Assembly: GCF_037975245.1 (NCBI RefSeq)
Contig: NC_092580.1
Location: forward strand, 4,688,501 to 4,752,500
DNA length: 64,000 nucleotides
Direction: 5' to 3'
DNA from: Apostichopus japonicus
Lineage: Eukaryota; Echinodermata; Holothuroidea; Aspidochirotida; Stichopodidae
The translations under genes were made by a program, and so were the position numbers. The notes below the pieces were generated by a model. It did no database searches. It was not told the origin of the DNA and saw nothing but the letters and a program-made list of their open reading frames with translations. Below are positions 1-14,612 of the stretch, in pieces (the first letter of the stretch is position 1; every line of letters starts with the position of its first letter).

Positions 1-3000
1 GCATAATTAAAATTGGTCAAACTGATCATAGCTAGTTGTGACGTCTAGCCTTATTTTGCATAACGCAAGCATTTTCTAGCAACAATCATGCCATGTTAAT
101 TATTATGCAGTTCCCATGGTGACATAAAGCACAATTCTTTTATTTAAAAGCAAACTGCAGTCTGCTCTAAAAATGAAATATCCAAAGCTGTCAGATATTG
201 ATCATATATTCAACATTTTACTGTACATCTGTAGTGAAAAAAATGGAAAACATTTTTATTATTACCAAAAGAAAAATGTTTAATTCATCGTGTCAATTAA
301 CATTATAGTCAACTTTGTGAATCTCAAGTTTTTCTGTTTTCTGACTCTCAATTAAGTAAATGTAAGAGAGACATACAGACAAGGGTGACAACATTTATGC
401 AAATTCCATCTCTAAGAGCCATCTAACAGACGATTGCACTTAATACAGTGACTTCTATCTGACTACTTACATTATAACCAATAGTACTCTGTACAGAACC
501 ATCGACAGAGCATAAATCACAGGTTTGGAAGATCGTCATGTGACAGACGTACTATCATTCGCAAAGACAAAAGAAAGTGCACTTTAACGCACGGTGACAT
601 TTTTAAAACCTCAGGCCCGAGAATTAACGAGTATATATATGTCAGGAGAAAAGTACGGAAAAGTTTAAATTTGGGCAATTTTTTTTATTTTTCCTCCCGA
701 TGTTATCTGCTCCTAAGACATCCGTTACAGTCACACCAAGATGAGATCGGTATGATGTTCCATTATTCGCCATTATCAAAGTAATTAAATGCATGGTTCC
801 ATGAAAGTAAAACGGTAATTACAGTTACTTTCAAGTTCCTTTGCAGAGATTTTCATAGCACAAGTTGTAAACATTTTGTACTAAATTTAAGCAGATGTGA
901 TAACGTACTAAATTTAAGCAGATGTGATAACGTTAATGACAGTGGATTAGGGACTATTGTGTTACAAGACTAAGCAAAACGAGTCTAAATTTTTCTTTTC
1001 AAAGAGAGGCTTTCAAAGAGAGGCTTGTTGACATGTTGACATACTATACTTGATCTGATTCGTTTACTTCCCATAAGCTGAGACAGCTAACTGAGATCGA
1101 GATGCATATATTTCACGGAATAATTTATCCAATATGGCATCGCAAAATACTGTATTAAAAATATGGGCAAAATGCTATCAAAATGCAAAGATATATATTG
1201 CAGTTTTGTTTACACAGGAGCCATAGTAGACTGTGAGAGACAAGAGTCAGAGAATTGGAAAACCCGTCCACACAGAATTTGAACGACTAAATTAATCCCT
1301 TGGTTATATATTTTTGGAAATGGCATAATAATATGTTATGCAAAATAAATTCATGCCATCAAACCCATTTGTTCATGTTTTCTTTCTTCACAAAATAAAC
1401 ATTTTCAGTAATTAGCAATATTAGTCATAAAATTAGTCAAATTAGTCAAAATTGCTATTTAAAATGGTAACATTTTAAATGATATCTCTGATAATGATGT
1501 ATAATATTACCATCCCATAAAAACAGCTACATTGATGGTCCTTGGTAAAAAACTAAATCTTCATCTCAGCTGATCTAAATTTTTAGACAAATGTTAATTC
1601 AAAACAAGGTACTTCATTCACTATATAACCATTAAACTGGCATTTTATAACCCACAAGTGAGGTTGTAATGAGCTAAATGTCTTTTCCATAGAGTCTCCT
1701 CAAATGGCTCGCACTTAATTGGTAATGAAGAAGAATTAATTGCTCTGCTAGAGTAATACAATCTGTGCGATTCTGTCTATAATCTTCGCAATCTGCAACA
1801 TTTGCATATCTCCCGATGCCATTTTACGACTTGTCAGAATCACTTACAAGATGCATCTCAAATTTTAAATATCCTTTTTTTTACTCTCTGAAAATGTAAC
1901 AAGTCACAAAGGTGATTTTGAAAATGCCTTTCGGCAGAAAGATTCATAGACTCTTTATTTTCTTCTTATAAAGACGACGTGTCTGGGCAAATGGCTAATC
2001 CCTCTTTCAATTTTTCAACAAAATTGCAATCGCAGAGAGAAACTCTTTGTTCCCAGAGTCCTCCATACGAATAATCCCCATCGAGTAATTTTTTTATCGA
2101 GTGAGCTAACTTTTTCTTTTTTTTTCGCTCTCAATTTTTCATTTTTTTTTTTGGTTTGACTTTCTTCACTTTTTGCCCTTTCAATTAAAACCAGCATCAG
2201 AGTTTGAGAAAAAGGAAACGCAAGCTTTCTTGATTGATCAAATGGAGAAGATCTTGTGAGACAGGGGTGGTAAAAGACAGAAGTACAAGAGAATTGGCAC
2301 CAGGGCAAAGGAAAACAAAAGGTTGAATGAACCCCTCTGGGAGCATCGTGCCTGGAGGGTAAAGAAACTTTGCTGAACAGGAAATGACTGCCTTCTCCTA
2401 GTTTCCTAGATCAGTTCATGAGAGGTTGCATGGGGCAGGTTAATAGCAGGATTGAATATCATGACCCAAGAGGAGCACAAAAAAAGAAAAAGAAAAAAAG
2501 AGTGAAGCTATAAAGATATGATATTAATATCGATGAAATTGATCTGACCAGACAAGTCTGGCTCCCAGATGGGAACCCATGATGTATAAAATTCACTCCT
2601 TGGAGATTGAAGCAGATGGAATGGACAAGATTGATGAAAAAGGAATTAGAAGGGGGGGGGGGGGTATAAATATAGGGCAAACAGAGATGGAGGTTTGCCA
2701 ATTATTACTGATTACATAATCCAATTTTCCAGCAGCACTATGTGTAAAGTGGATGTCAGGACTTAAAAATAGAAATATTAAAAATTATAGAGATATTTGA
2801 AAAGTTGGATGACAGGAAGGAGTGTTGGGGGGGGGGGGGGGGAGGGGGAGGTGACCTCATGCATGCATCATCAGAGAGTTAAACAGAGAGGCAGAGGCAT
2901 GATTACATTCCATAAATCAATAATTTCAATATCTATAATTGATGTATACTAAATATAGAACCTGTTGCTGCAATTATTTCTATAAAAAAAAAAATGGACA

Positions 3001-5128
3001 GATTCAAAAATCAAGAGAATCTTTGGTTTTAAAACTTTGGTTTCAAAACAAAAGCTTTTAATTCATTTCAGTGATTTCACTCATGAATGTTTAGTATTGA
3101 ATAGAAAATTTACCAACAAGACAAATTAATTAACCTTCCTAAACAACTACTTTTACAATATATTTCTTCATAATTGCTTTGATTTTTTTAAATATTTTTT
3201 TTAGATTTTTTTTATTCTTGCTTCCCTTTTTTTCTATCTCTTTTCTACATGGTCGATTCTTCTCCTTTGATAAATCCCTGAGGTGTCTAAGGACACTTCC
3301 TCTCCCAATTTAACTTTTATTATGTGAATATTTAAATTTTCTAGTAGACAAAAGGAAAAACAGATGAATGAAATGAAAGAGATACACAAATTGTTTCTGT
3401 TTTTGTCTTTCAACCCTTGCCATGTCTTCTTACACCCCTTTAAACATGAGGATATTGCTCTTGGACATCGGTCATCTCTCTTTACTCTCGCTGGAATTAT
3501 TGACCAATCATTTTCATATCTGATATCCCGGTAATTCCTTTTCCAGTGAGAGGCCGTCCATCCAAACACTTGCAGGCTTGTCCACTTACTTCGCACACAC
3601 AGAGCCACCTATTCCGACTCAAAAACCCACTACCGCCTTCATCATCATCTTCCTTCCCTGCTAAATGACCGTACATGTTTGACAGTTCCACTTATTCTGG
3701 GCCGTATCGTCTAAACGATAAAGTACACCTCGCAACGGCGAAACCCAAGATGCGTGGCAGAGGTTCCCAAACATATCAGATATTCAAATTAGTAAAACCC
3801 AATAGATACCCTGGAAAAGTAAAATCTAACTCACTAGTGCATAACAAATGCTTTCATTTTATAGAGGCTCGGTGAGAGAACATGCTGATATGGGGGGAAA
3901 CGGGGGGGGGTTAATTTAGACAGCCATTATTTGAACTCGAGTTCCCAAGAGAATCAAGCATCATTACAAAATGAGTTTTTACCTAAAATAGCCCCCTAGA
4001 ACTGACAAGGATATTGAAGGCTCGTAACAAAAGTGAGCTCATCCCCGTGTTAGCAAGACAGCTAGCCGAGCTAGTGGACCTGCACGATAATTTCTACTGT
4101 CAGTTTACGGCATGCAGACATTTCCTAACTCCTGTTCTACTCGCCTCCTTTCAAGCTATTAATTTATTTTGAAAATAACCATCTGAACATGTACAATGTC
4201 GTTGATCGTCGGGTGATGTTACGAATAATTTATGTTTACGAAGGTCGATTAAGAAGGGTGACACGTATATTACACCGTGCATCATCAATCACAACACAGA
4301 GGTTTAAATTAGGCCATAGCGATCATGTGTGCGAATAATAACCGACGTTGCACGTACATCGGAGCGTAACCCGAACGTTTCTGGGTTGCGAACAGGCGAC
4401 CTAGATTTTTAAATTATCCTATATGGATGATGGTCTGCTCCACAAACATCCTATATGTGTTTGTCACAAACCCATTAGATCATGCACCCTCCACCCCCCC
4501 CCCTCTCCCACACTTCCCTGTCCTTTTCTCACCTTTCCCTTCCCTCTGCTCCCCCGTCCTGACTCCAGCTCAGTGAGGCAACATGGCATCTATCATATGA
4601 TATATCCCTCAACTTAATAATAATCACCAGCAGGATCCTACCTGTGCCAAACAAATTTACAACTACATGGCATGTTTGCAAAGATACTACGATGGTATGG
4701 GGTGGGGGAGTGGGGTGGGGTGGGGTGGGGAAATTGTATTTTGCCCTCTGATGCATACACCTGATACTACACCCTTCTGACAAACACAACATTAATGGCT
4801 AAAACAGAGACATCTACGTACAGTAGCAATAAAGCTGTCTAAGTAAAATTAAACCTCAATTCTTGGAAAGTAACTGAATTAGTTTGGTTAATAATAAGAT
4901 GGCTCTTTTCATATAAACTCACAACTCTTCCTCAATTGGGGTCTTTTTTTTTCCTTTTCTTTTTCGCTATCTCTTTCTTCCAAACGTACTACAAACTCAC
5001 ATCATTCAATTGAATCATTTTACTAAATGAATCCTGTACTTGTCCATGCACCCCAGGGCTACCCCAAACCAATCGATTTGTCCTAGACAGAATCCCCATT
5101 AGAAACTGAAACCTTTGACGCCTTTGTG

Positions 5129-5131
<3 letters not shown>
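1..5131. other. AT-rich non-coding DNA
   Basis: No gene is recognisable on either strand. The stretch holds ordinary AT-rich sequence, poly-T and poly-A tracts, and two long G runs (2652-2664 and 2827-2842). The short open frames lack recognisable domains, convincing splice signals or a protein-like composition. It is probably intron or intergenic DNA, lying downstream of the plexin exon if that gene reads right to left through the window. Confidence 0.6.
878..931. repeat. 27-bp perfect tandem duplication
   Basis: Two identical, directly adjacent 27-bp copies (878-904 and 905-931), each beginning GTACTAAATTTAAGC. Perfect identity points to a recent slippage or repair duplication. A second small tandem duplication, of the 14-mer TTTCAAAGAGAGGC, follows near 998-1025. 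Confidence 0.9.
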
Positions 5132-5209
<78 letters not shown>

Positions 5210-5222
5210 ATCTATCTATCTA
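5132..5222. repeat. TA dinucleotide microsatellite with TATC tail
   Basis: An uninterrupted (TA)n tract of about 76 bp (5132-5207) passes into (TATC)n at 5206-5222 and then degenerate TATC/TATA sequence to about 5260. The tract is long enough to extrude as a cruciform and is likely to vary in length. Confidence 0.95.
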
Positions 5223-8200
5223 AATATATCTATCTATACCTATAGATCTATACAAATCTATACTAATCGTCTGATCCGATCATTCCAATATTAAACACCG
5301 ACCAAACGTTACAGAAGAACTTAATTGCTATGAACTACACTACTGCACTATTCCATGTTACTATTTTTCTTTACAATCCTTCTTTAGCTGACTCCTGACT
5401 CCTTTCTTCCAAATATGACATCAACTTTTGAAGTTAAGACAAAAAAAAAAAAAAAAAAGGCAAACCATCACATCACAAAAACACATTCATTTTTAACCGA
5501 GTATACAAGAAAACGTTTAAATGACTCATACAACCTAAAGGTACATCATAGACAATCGACACTCATCGAGCTCTCTCAAACAAAAGGACTGAAGCTTTCC
5601 CCGAAAAAAGTGCAACGGAAATTACCAATTGTAACGGTAAATGAGATTTCTTGGCTAAAAGTACCCTTGTCCCCTTGGCGTTATTAGACAGAAGCTATAA
5701 TCGTACATCTATGTATTCATAACTAGAGAATTAGTGATGCCCAGGGCATCGCTTAACTATACCATACACGCCTTTCACGGGCAGTCGTATCAAACTTCAT
5801 CCCGATCAGAAATCCTCGGCTCTCCGACAAAATTAAGATATGATTCACATATGACAGGGCTGGATGGCATAATCACAGCAATTCATCAATTCTATACGTT
5901 TCTTAATTTTTCCCAATTTATCGCCCAAATATTTGTCGTTTTATTTGCATTCTTCAAATGTGGATTGGGCAATTGTCTTTACTTTTTATCTCGGGCTTGA
6001 TACGATCATCGGGCAATCCGACGCTCATATGAGTGGTAATCTACGACGTCGTTAAAACCGGTAAACGAAACCCTGCAGGTAGCTAATCGTGAATCACTTA
6101 TGATGGAACGGATGCCCTATCCGTAACACACTTTAGAGCTGATGAAAGGATATTCCACCTCCATGAATGGCCCACTCGAAACAACTAATTCCTTTAGTTT
6201 TCTTAATAATTACCTCTCCGAAAAGATGTAATTTAAAAGAAAATCATCAAAAAAAAATAATATGATTCTTTTTATTTCTATATGAATGACCATAGAAACT
6301 GCTAGTTAGTACAAGTTTTGATATCGATAGCTTTTGAGAGAAAAAAAGAGAAAAAAGTGGAAAAAAAGCTCTTAGAGGGTCAATTTGATTTGATGGTTAG
6401 TTCATGTTTCAATTGCTTTACTTAACTTGGAAGAAATTTAAAATGGAATAACCACAATAAAAAAGGAAAAAAGGCAAATTACTATAGAGGAAAGCCTCTT
6501 CATTACAAACAAGCAAAGTTGAAAACTACCTGCAACATAATTTGGGTTTGACCTCCTCTGATATTTAAAATTAGGAATTCACAAAATACTATGGACAACT
6601 ATCCAATCTTGCCCCATATGCAGTACATTTGTGTGATAATCTCATTCAAAATCTGTTGAAACTTTTCAAAAAGCTCTTTTCGTTTCTAAGATATACACAA
6701 TGGAAAGTTTTGATAAATCTGAGAAGCTCATGAAATATGTGCAAACTATGACGTGGAGTGTTGCGCTCATCAGAATTTCTTATTTCAGGCCTTAATAAGT
6801 TAACCCGTAATTAGAAGCTCCCATATATCATTTGAATAATGTGATGTTCCTCTTTTCAAAGATATAAAAATATATCACATAATATGTTAAAAAACCTGTG
6901 TTCAGTGTCCTTGCAACGAAGTTTGTAAACACAAAGGAATAATGTAACAGAAAATTAGGCAGTCACTCCCTTTACGTTGTCAATGTGCATTATTAGCTCA
7001 TTTTTATTCAAAACTAAAACTAGAATTAAGAAAAGAGTAAAATTAAGTAAAAATTGTCAATCTTTGCTGAAATTTTGCTGGGACTTGCAGCTTCTCCCAT
7101 GATTTGTAATGCCTATAGAGTGATAAGGACAATGTTGTTCTCATAGGTGTCCGTGGACCTCTAAGCAAACACGATCGAAAGACAATTAGAAAACATATAC
7201 GCACGGTGTTTCAAAATATCCTTATAAATAGACAATTATGCATCCATCACAGAATTCAATTCACACATTAATAAAAGGTCTGAGGCTTCATCACGTTACC
7301 GATGTGTTCAAAGTTGCTCATGTACAAACAGTGTTTATACATCTTTCCCTAAAGGCCAGTCATAAATAAATGTCTATGTGTCTGCATTATTAATGTCAAA
7401 TCAAAGTCCCTTTGACAAAAAAAAACGCTTTTCATGATATAGGTCATCAAGTTCCTGCATGTAAAGCAATGATGGTTGCAATTTATAGCAGTCTGAGTGT
7501 GACTCTGATATCAACAACAATTTGAATTATGTTTCTACACTTCAGAGGTTAATTAATATAAATTTTCGACCACATCTTCGAGCAGTTTCTATCTCTTTCT
7601 TTCCTTTTTATATCCAAGGAAGACTTAAAAAAAAAAAAATTTCAATCATAAGATTTTTAGCACCACAACATCTGTGCCTTTTAGACAATAGCATCTGTCA
7701 CAGTTTCATTAAAATAATAATAATAATCAGTCTCTCCGTCAAATTCAAAACACTTTTTTTTTACACAGGGATGGTGATCTGTTCCCAGGACTGGAGGGGC
7801 AGACTCGCCTTAAACAAGCCCTCTGAATGCAAAGGCACTTGATCAGAAGAATATATAGGCAGATTGGCTAATAGATGTACCTCCTCCTTCTACCCCTCAT
7901 GAAGCCCTGCCACCCACCCATCCCACCCAAGTCCCTTGTCTCCTTTGTGTTTCTCAGAAGCAAATTAGTTTTCCTGAATACCATATCAAGTATTGATACG
8001 TAATCAATAAATTGTAAGATTAAATCGAACTTGTCCTCAGGCACCAGGTGTATGCACTTTCAAACTTTTGAATTTTTATTTCTTTTTATTTCATACAGGT
8101 GTTTTATTCATATTCATGTACCCATGACCTTTTCCACGATTCTTCATTTGTACACCGAAAGAATTACATACAGAAGACACAAATGGTTCTTCTAGGACAG

Positions 8201-8922
8201 AATCTTAGCTTCTGTATACTAGTACATCACTGCATAAAATGTTATGGCTGCATACTAAGGAAAAAGACTTAACAGAATGTGTATTGCATGTTACAAGGGA
8301 GCATGTAATATTCCATCAATACGCACTTGCAGTCTTGCATTCCAATGCCACCACCATATGCACCTCCCTATTCCCTCCCTCTCCCCTCCCACCCCTCTCC
8401 CCTCCCACCCCACCCCCCTCCCCAGCACAGTGCATTCATTGCTCTAACTAAACTACAGTAATTGTAACATTAATAATTTTATTGTTAACCAAAAACAAGT
8501 ATCCTGGGTGGGGGGGGGCAGGCATAGAGGGGGACTATGTTAGACTATGCATCTGCCTGCATACAGTGCTGTAGATGTGCATGCAGTTTTACCATGCAGA
8601 TGTCTGAAGTATCAATAAAACATCAATTTCTTGAAAGACACTTTATCAGGACTAACTTTTTATTTTGATATTTTCTTTGGTTAACTTACCATCCTTCATA
8701 TGGCAATTAAAGTATGACGAGTTAATGAATAAATAATCAAGCTGCGAGTGGATTTACTAAACTCGGAACTTGAAATAGGAGACGGGATGACTCACGAAAG
8801 CTTCGAAACTCAAGTCCTTTAAAAACGAGGATGAAAGAAAAGTCAACGAAAAATTATACTTTATTAATGAGATTAAAAGCGAGAGATCTAGAAGGATCGG
8901 GGATTAAATTTCATAAATAAGG
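5223..8922. other. Non-coding DNA
   Basis: No recognisable exon. A CpG-containing, less AT-biased patch at about 5690-6130 begins with an odd palindrome (GTGATGCCC-A-GGGCATCGC near 5734-5752). It also holds an ATTTGCAT octamer near 5945 and could be a regulatory element, but nothing confirms this. A C/T-rich tract lies at 8360-8425. The remainder is AT-rich with A and T homopolymers. Confidence 0.55.
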
Positions 8923-9003
8923 CTTCCTTGCTAATTTTCTGGTTTTGAATTAGACATGGTTACTTCCTTGCTAATTTTCTGGTTTTGAATTAGACATGGT
9001 TAC
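8923..9003. repeat. 40-bp perfect tandem duplication
   Basis: Two identical 40-bp units (8923-8962 and 8963-9002), each starting CTTCCTTGCTAATTTTC. No hairpin or coding potential is evident. The perfect identity indicates a recent origin. Confidence 0.92.
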
Positions 9004-9065
9004 TATACAGTCTTAGGGAGTTGAATGAGTTTATATGAGACGCACAACTCAAGTTGGATTATGAA

Positions 9066-9290
9066 GGCACGTGCATGATGCCACATCATAAAATTGATCC
9101 ATCACTTCACTGATAGTTAATGAAGAAATTTGGAACTAAATAATAATTATAATTTACCATTTTGAAGAGGACCTGAAAGAATGGATGTAGGTTAGAACTA
9201 GACATGTGATGTCATATAATAAAATTAATCCATAACTTCACTGATGGGAATTAAGAAATTTGAGAAATGAGATTCCAATGTTAAACTTAA
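9066..9290. repeat. Diverged two-copy repeat, period about 131 bp
   Basis: The motif around AAAATTGATCCATCACTTC at 9090 recurs as a diverged form at 9221, followed in both copies by a similar CTGATRG...AAGAAATTTG segment. The period is about 131 bp and the copies are clearly older than the neighbouring 40-bp duplication. Confidence 0.7.
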
Positions 9291-9341
9291 AGATTTCGGT
9301 TTGAAGGATGGAATAAACTTTGGAGTGTCAGTGTGGGCACA

Positions 9342-9710
9342 GTTACCAGTTCTTGGGATGGGGAAGAATGGAGTGTGTATGCATATACAGTAAGAGACAG
9401 GAGGGTCATGGGGGGGGAGGGGGCTTGGCACAGTGCAAGAATGTTACCAGTTCTTGGGTTGGGGAAGAATGGAGGGTTTATGCATATACAGTAGGAGACA
9501 AGAGGGGGGGGGGCTGCACAGTGCAAGAATGTTACCATTTCTTATGACTAGGGTAGGATGGAGTGTGTCCGCATATACAGTTAGAGACAGGAGGGTCATT
9601 TTTTTTGGGGGGGGGGGTTTGGCACAGTGCAAGAAAGTTATCAGTTCTTAGGACGAGGGTAGAATGGGGTGCGTATGCATATACAGTGGGAGACAGGTAA
9701 GGGGGGACAT
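9342..9710. repeat. Minisatellite of about 88-106 bp, four copies, with G runs
   Basis: Each copy starts at a GTTACCAGTTCTTGG-like segment (9342, 9443, 9531, 9637). It continues through GGAAGAATGGAG, TGCATATACAGT and GAGACAGGAGGG into a G run of variable length and then GGCACAGTGCAAGAA. Most of the length variation lies in the G run, so slippage there explains the irregular period. The many short open frames here are by-products of the repeat. Confidence 0.9.
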
Positions 9711-11584
9711 GCAGTAAATCAAAACTTTTTGAAAATATGATGTACTCTTCATGTAAATTACATGATATTATAAATGTGATTGCAGTATTGAACCTTTAAT
9801 TACTTTGTCTATATGGCCTAAATTATAAACGCATTGACAATTCCACACTTTTCGAAGTCAGATTGAGGTATTCGAGTCTCCAACTTGGCCACTTGATATT
9901 CTATAAATTAATAACGCCCCCAGATTCATGCACTGACCTCTTCCCATTAATACTGAAATGTTGAACAAATTTTCAAAATTCAAGCCCTGATGAATTTTGA
10001 TTTTATATAAAGAAACGATTTGATCGCCGAGGGAATTTAAAGAGAGGTCTCGTAAGTTGCCGAGGTGACGATCCGGGCAAATCTCAGAAGTTGGCTGTAT
10101 GCAGAGAGATGGAAAAATCCCACAGTTTTTTGACCAATAAACTCGGCCGTACTTAGGCAACACCTTTATGTTGAGGCTGTATATGTGTTACCGTAGCTTC
10201 ACACCCAGTGAGGAGAGAGATATATATGAGACCAGTACAGGGAATTCCCCTCGTGTTGTTCAAGTATCACGCTGGGAATAAACAGGGCGATCTTAACTTT
10301 GAGAATATTGAAAGTTTGTAAACTCGTGGGGGACATTTGCCTGCTACAAAACAATACAGTTTCCGACTGATTGAGTTAGGTGTACAAGATTTGGAAAAAA
10401 TATATAAGTCTGGCCTCAAAATGTCAGAAATCATAAACTACATCTGTGTTTTATACATCAATATATATGTATAATAATATATAGATATATTACCCCTCCC
10501 ACCCCCCATCCCCCCCACCCCCCTGTCTACTTCTGTATAGCATGCTTCTTGTAGAGCTGCGTTTTTACAACTCATTTATTGCATTTCCTCTATTTGTGCT
10601 ACAGTCTTTGGGCAAAACCAGTTTTCAAAACATGAAATGACATCAAACATAAACATATATGTGTTCTGTAGCCCGAGATCACACGTTCCCAGTGGTTTTC
10701 TTTGCTTGATATTTCTTGCATTCACCGTCGTCGTGGATGCCATGGGCAACGCTCTACGAATCGCTTGACAAAAAGCATGACGGCAACGTTTCAGACTTTC
10801 ACATTTTTAAAAAGCCAGAAGAGTTGAGACGAAGTAAGAAAACTCATCATTTTCTTCAGACCCAGAGACAAAGACGGAGGCGTGAGGCATAAACTTAAAA
10901 TACAGAAGTTTTTGCTAAAATTTTACAATGTTGAGGAAAAAATATAGGGAAAGAGAGAAGAAGCAAATGCATTTCAGGTTTTGTTTCGTGTCTTTCTTGT
11001 TTTTTTGTCAAAAAAAAATGAAGCATCATATCTGCAAGTAAATGGCAGCAGCCCCTAAGGTTTATTTTACACCTCCAGACAGAAAGCTAATGGAACATTT
11101 GATGAACCTATCAAAGGTTTTAAAGTAGATACACGTTTTGGGCATAATGGTACTTAGGTGTATATATTTCGCATCTTTCTCTCCAATCTATGGGAACCTC
11201 CTGCAGCTGTTTACCAATTATGTGTCTGTGCATGAGAAGCCAATATTAAAGTAAACTTAAACACCAAACTCCCCAACCTAGAATAGAATCATATACAATG
11301 AGTAACAAAACTTGTGTGTTATATGAATCTAATGAATACTAATATTTCAATAATAAATAATCCAATCAATTGGAATATCACAGTTTGGTTTATATTGCAT
11401 CCCTTGCCTATTAAAAAATACCCATAATTTATGGGACCATATGTTGACACGATACAGTAATTGTGAGTACTTTCTAATGTCTTGAATAGTCACTTGTCTC
11501 TTCTGCTTACACTGCATATATGCATGTGTGTACCTGAAAGACGCTGATGCAAATTAAAGAAGATCACAGGACAAGAGTGCAACC
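9711..11584. other. Non-coding DNA
   Basis: No recognisable gene. A C-rich tract lies at about 10490-10525. Moderately CpG-rich patches at about 10000-10200 and 10670-10800 show no frame with paired splice sites that I would defend. The rest is AT-rich. Confidence 0.55.
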
Positions 11585-11712
11585 TCTATATATAAAATAG
11601 ATATATACATATATATATTTATATTTATGTATATATATAAATATACATACATATATATACATATATAAATATATCTACATTAATGTATATGTATATATAT
11701 ATATATATATAC

Positions 11713-11766
<54 letters not shown>

Positions 11767-11850
11767 ATATATATACATGTGTATATATATATATATATTT
11801 ATATAAATATATATATATGTATACATGTGTACATATATATACATACGTAC
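11585..11850. repeat. Compound TA / TATG / TACATA microsatellite
   Basis: About 265 bp of alternating pyrimidine-purine sequence, mostly TA with interspersed TATG, CATATA and ATATTTATA units. Long Tyr-Ile-rich open frames on both strands are translations of this repeat and not genes. Confidence 0.93.
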
Positions 11851-14612
11851 AATATGAGTCAAATCTGCTCACTGAAGGCATGTATATTTCCAGTAAAACT
11901 TTATTTCATAGAGATTTCCCTGTTTGATACCTGCATGCCTGGATATATATATCTCTATCGATCTCATGTTTTTCATATTTGGGTCAGAATAAATTACTGG
12001 GCATGCAAATAGCATCTTTAACAACATGACCTAATTTTACAGGCTTCAGAAGTGGATAACATTCAATGGTGACTAAGCATGTAATGGACTAGAAGGAGTT
12101 ACATTATAAGTTGCAAACAACCAAAAATGAATGAGAATTGATTGACGAGACACTCTAGCTGTCCTATAAAAGCAGTGGGAGAGAAGTGTGGGGAGGGGAG
12201 TCCCTAGTGTCCATGTACTTTCACCTTCATGTTAAGCACTGACCATACTGTATATGCTTACAATGACATGTGACATTATCTATATATAGAACCAGTTATA
12301 TTAACCCACTATCCCTCACCACCCACCAATTAACCCACCACATCTTACCCCCTGCTCCATCCCCACTTCCACCAATATTATGCCAGATATGATGTTTGTC
12401 AGAACTATTCTTTGAAAACAACCTCCCCCTCCTACTCCCCCTCTGACTCCCCCCTCCAACTCCCCAAACCATACAACTATAATAAGACTTAATTATACAC
12501 TTGAATTACTTGATACTTTGATAGTCGTCGTATAACTATAGATTAATTGGTGCCAATAAATGTTTAACAAATTGAGAACCTTGTTTTTTTACAAGTAAAC
12601 AAGAAAAAAATGAAGCAGGAGTTATTAACAATGCTATCAACAATACTGAACTGAGGCTATTATAGTTCTCTGGGCATTTACCTTTACCCTACATATCAGT
12701 TGATATTTTTAGAGTTTTTTTTTTCCCCCTTTGGGATCAGCTGGTAAGGACATAATATTCAGTTGCACAATTTCCTGTGAAAGTTCAACAAAAGTATTGT
12801 GGCTTTACTAAACACTCCCCCCCCCCCCCCCACACACCACAAATGTCTCTATTAAACATTGACCTTAAATATCACCAAAGAACTTCTTTTTTTTTTTACC
12901 TTGCAGTGAAATGAAACAAATAAACAGCTTTGAGGCTTGGGAAGGCCGAGAGTAAACTATTAGACAATTACCGAGGTCTGTAACCTTGTATTAGCATGTA
13001 GATTACTTCCAATTAAACAGCTTCGATCAGAATTAATTTAATAAAATCAGCTCGCGCAGATGAAAAAGCCAGCATCACCGTGAACATAACGTTAAACAAT
13101 TAAAAAAACAAAAAAGCCCAGGAAGAAAGATAGATAGGGAGAGAGAAAACTCTTGGATGGAGTTGCTGCTTCGCTAGTTATGCAATTTTGAAAAAGGAGA
13201 TACCCATAGTAGGAAAAGCTAGATTTGAAAACAAACAGACGTTACAGAACAGCCCATAGGAGAGCTCAAAGATATATGAATATAAATATATTTATAATAA
13301 CTATATATATATATAGGTAGATAGATATAGATAGATAGATTTATGGATGGATGGCACTGTCCTTGAAAGATAACATGAATACAATTTGGAAAAGTAGCAG
13401 TTGAACTGTAAGCATTTAAATCCACTTATTAAAACAATTTTTACAAAAAATGGGACAGAATGAGATTGATTGGATTTGATTTGTTGATAGACAAGATGGG
13501 GTGTAGAAACGAATCTTCACCAATCAAAACTTGATGAATATTCATAGAAATAGGCACGAGCATTTGTTGTCTAAATGAAAAATATTCACCAAACTTTAAT
13601 AGTGCTTGACATTTGCACAAATAGCACAAACACAGAGTCATCATTACAAAAACACAGTCATAATTAGGTATAAAGATTCCAGCGTTTTTACGAACAAAAA
13701 TTGTAGCGTGAGGCTGGATGTGATATCGAACAATTTTTTCACCATACGACAATCCAAGATACGATAGCCTGATCGTTGCCATTGCTATGCAGTGCAATCA
13801 AAATGCATATCTGTTTCTTTCTAAGCCTGTCGAAAAAAAGGCAACTACCGGTCTGCAGGTAATAGTGTGCATTTTTCTTAATTGCTTGGAAGAAATAGTT
13901 TGGAAAATACAAACTAAAGATTATTTGGTGGTAGAAATAATTCTTGCTGTCGTTGTTTTTTTCCCCCCCTTCTTTTGGGGATTATGGTAATGATCCAACA
14001 AAAACTACGGTAAGATGCTATTTTCCAGTTTGTTCATACTTCCTGTCAGTATTCTATTGTTCATTTACTGTTATATCTCTTCTCAATAGAAATTTCATTA
14101 GGTTCTAACACCTGGTGGGACCTCTACCCCTTTATTCTTTCATGCTTCTCAACCTGCCCCTCCTACCCCTCCACCCCCCCTTACGTATGGTATATGCATA
14201 ACCCAGACTGTCTGGCCCATTTTCAGCATACTCAAGCCCCTGCACAACCATAAACCAACTTTCAGGTTACTGTTCTGAATTAACCCCAGTACAAAAGTAA
14301 CCTAATTTTGGATATGAGGCAAATTCATAAATACAACAGTCGCACACACACAGTACCCTTTATATAGTCACACATTGCCTTTTCAAAGCAGCGAGCCAGG
14401 GAGCCAGGGTGCAGCACGGTGATTAGATCTTCTCGTCATTCCCAAATAGCTGCCTCGATCCTAACCGTATATTAGGAACACTTCACGAAAAAAAAAGTGG
14501 AAAAAAAAAAGATACTCGAGTACCGAATTATTGATGATTCTTGATCCGTGCCGCCATGACAGAAATTATTCCAGCCAATTTTAATCATTTTTTTTTTCTT
14601 TCTCTTTAATAG
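11851..14612. other. Non-coding DNA
   Basis: No recognised gene. It contains C-rich stretches (12300-12470), a run of 15 C at 12817-12831, a small GATA/TAGA tract (13305-13350) and poly-T tracts. A strong-looking acceptor near 12890-12906 is followed only by a short open frame that ends after about 15 codons. From about 14380 the CpG content rises towards the candidate exon at 14613. Confidence 0.5.

Noticed and set aside
3987-4172. 61-codon plus-strand frame with helical, protein-like composition
   Set aside because: No start codon at its head, no convincing acceptor or donor, and no family recognised.
11675-12012. Tyr/Ile-rich open frames on both strands
   Set aside because: Translation of the TA/TATG microsatellite.
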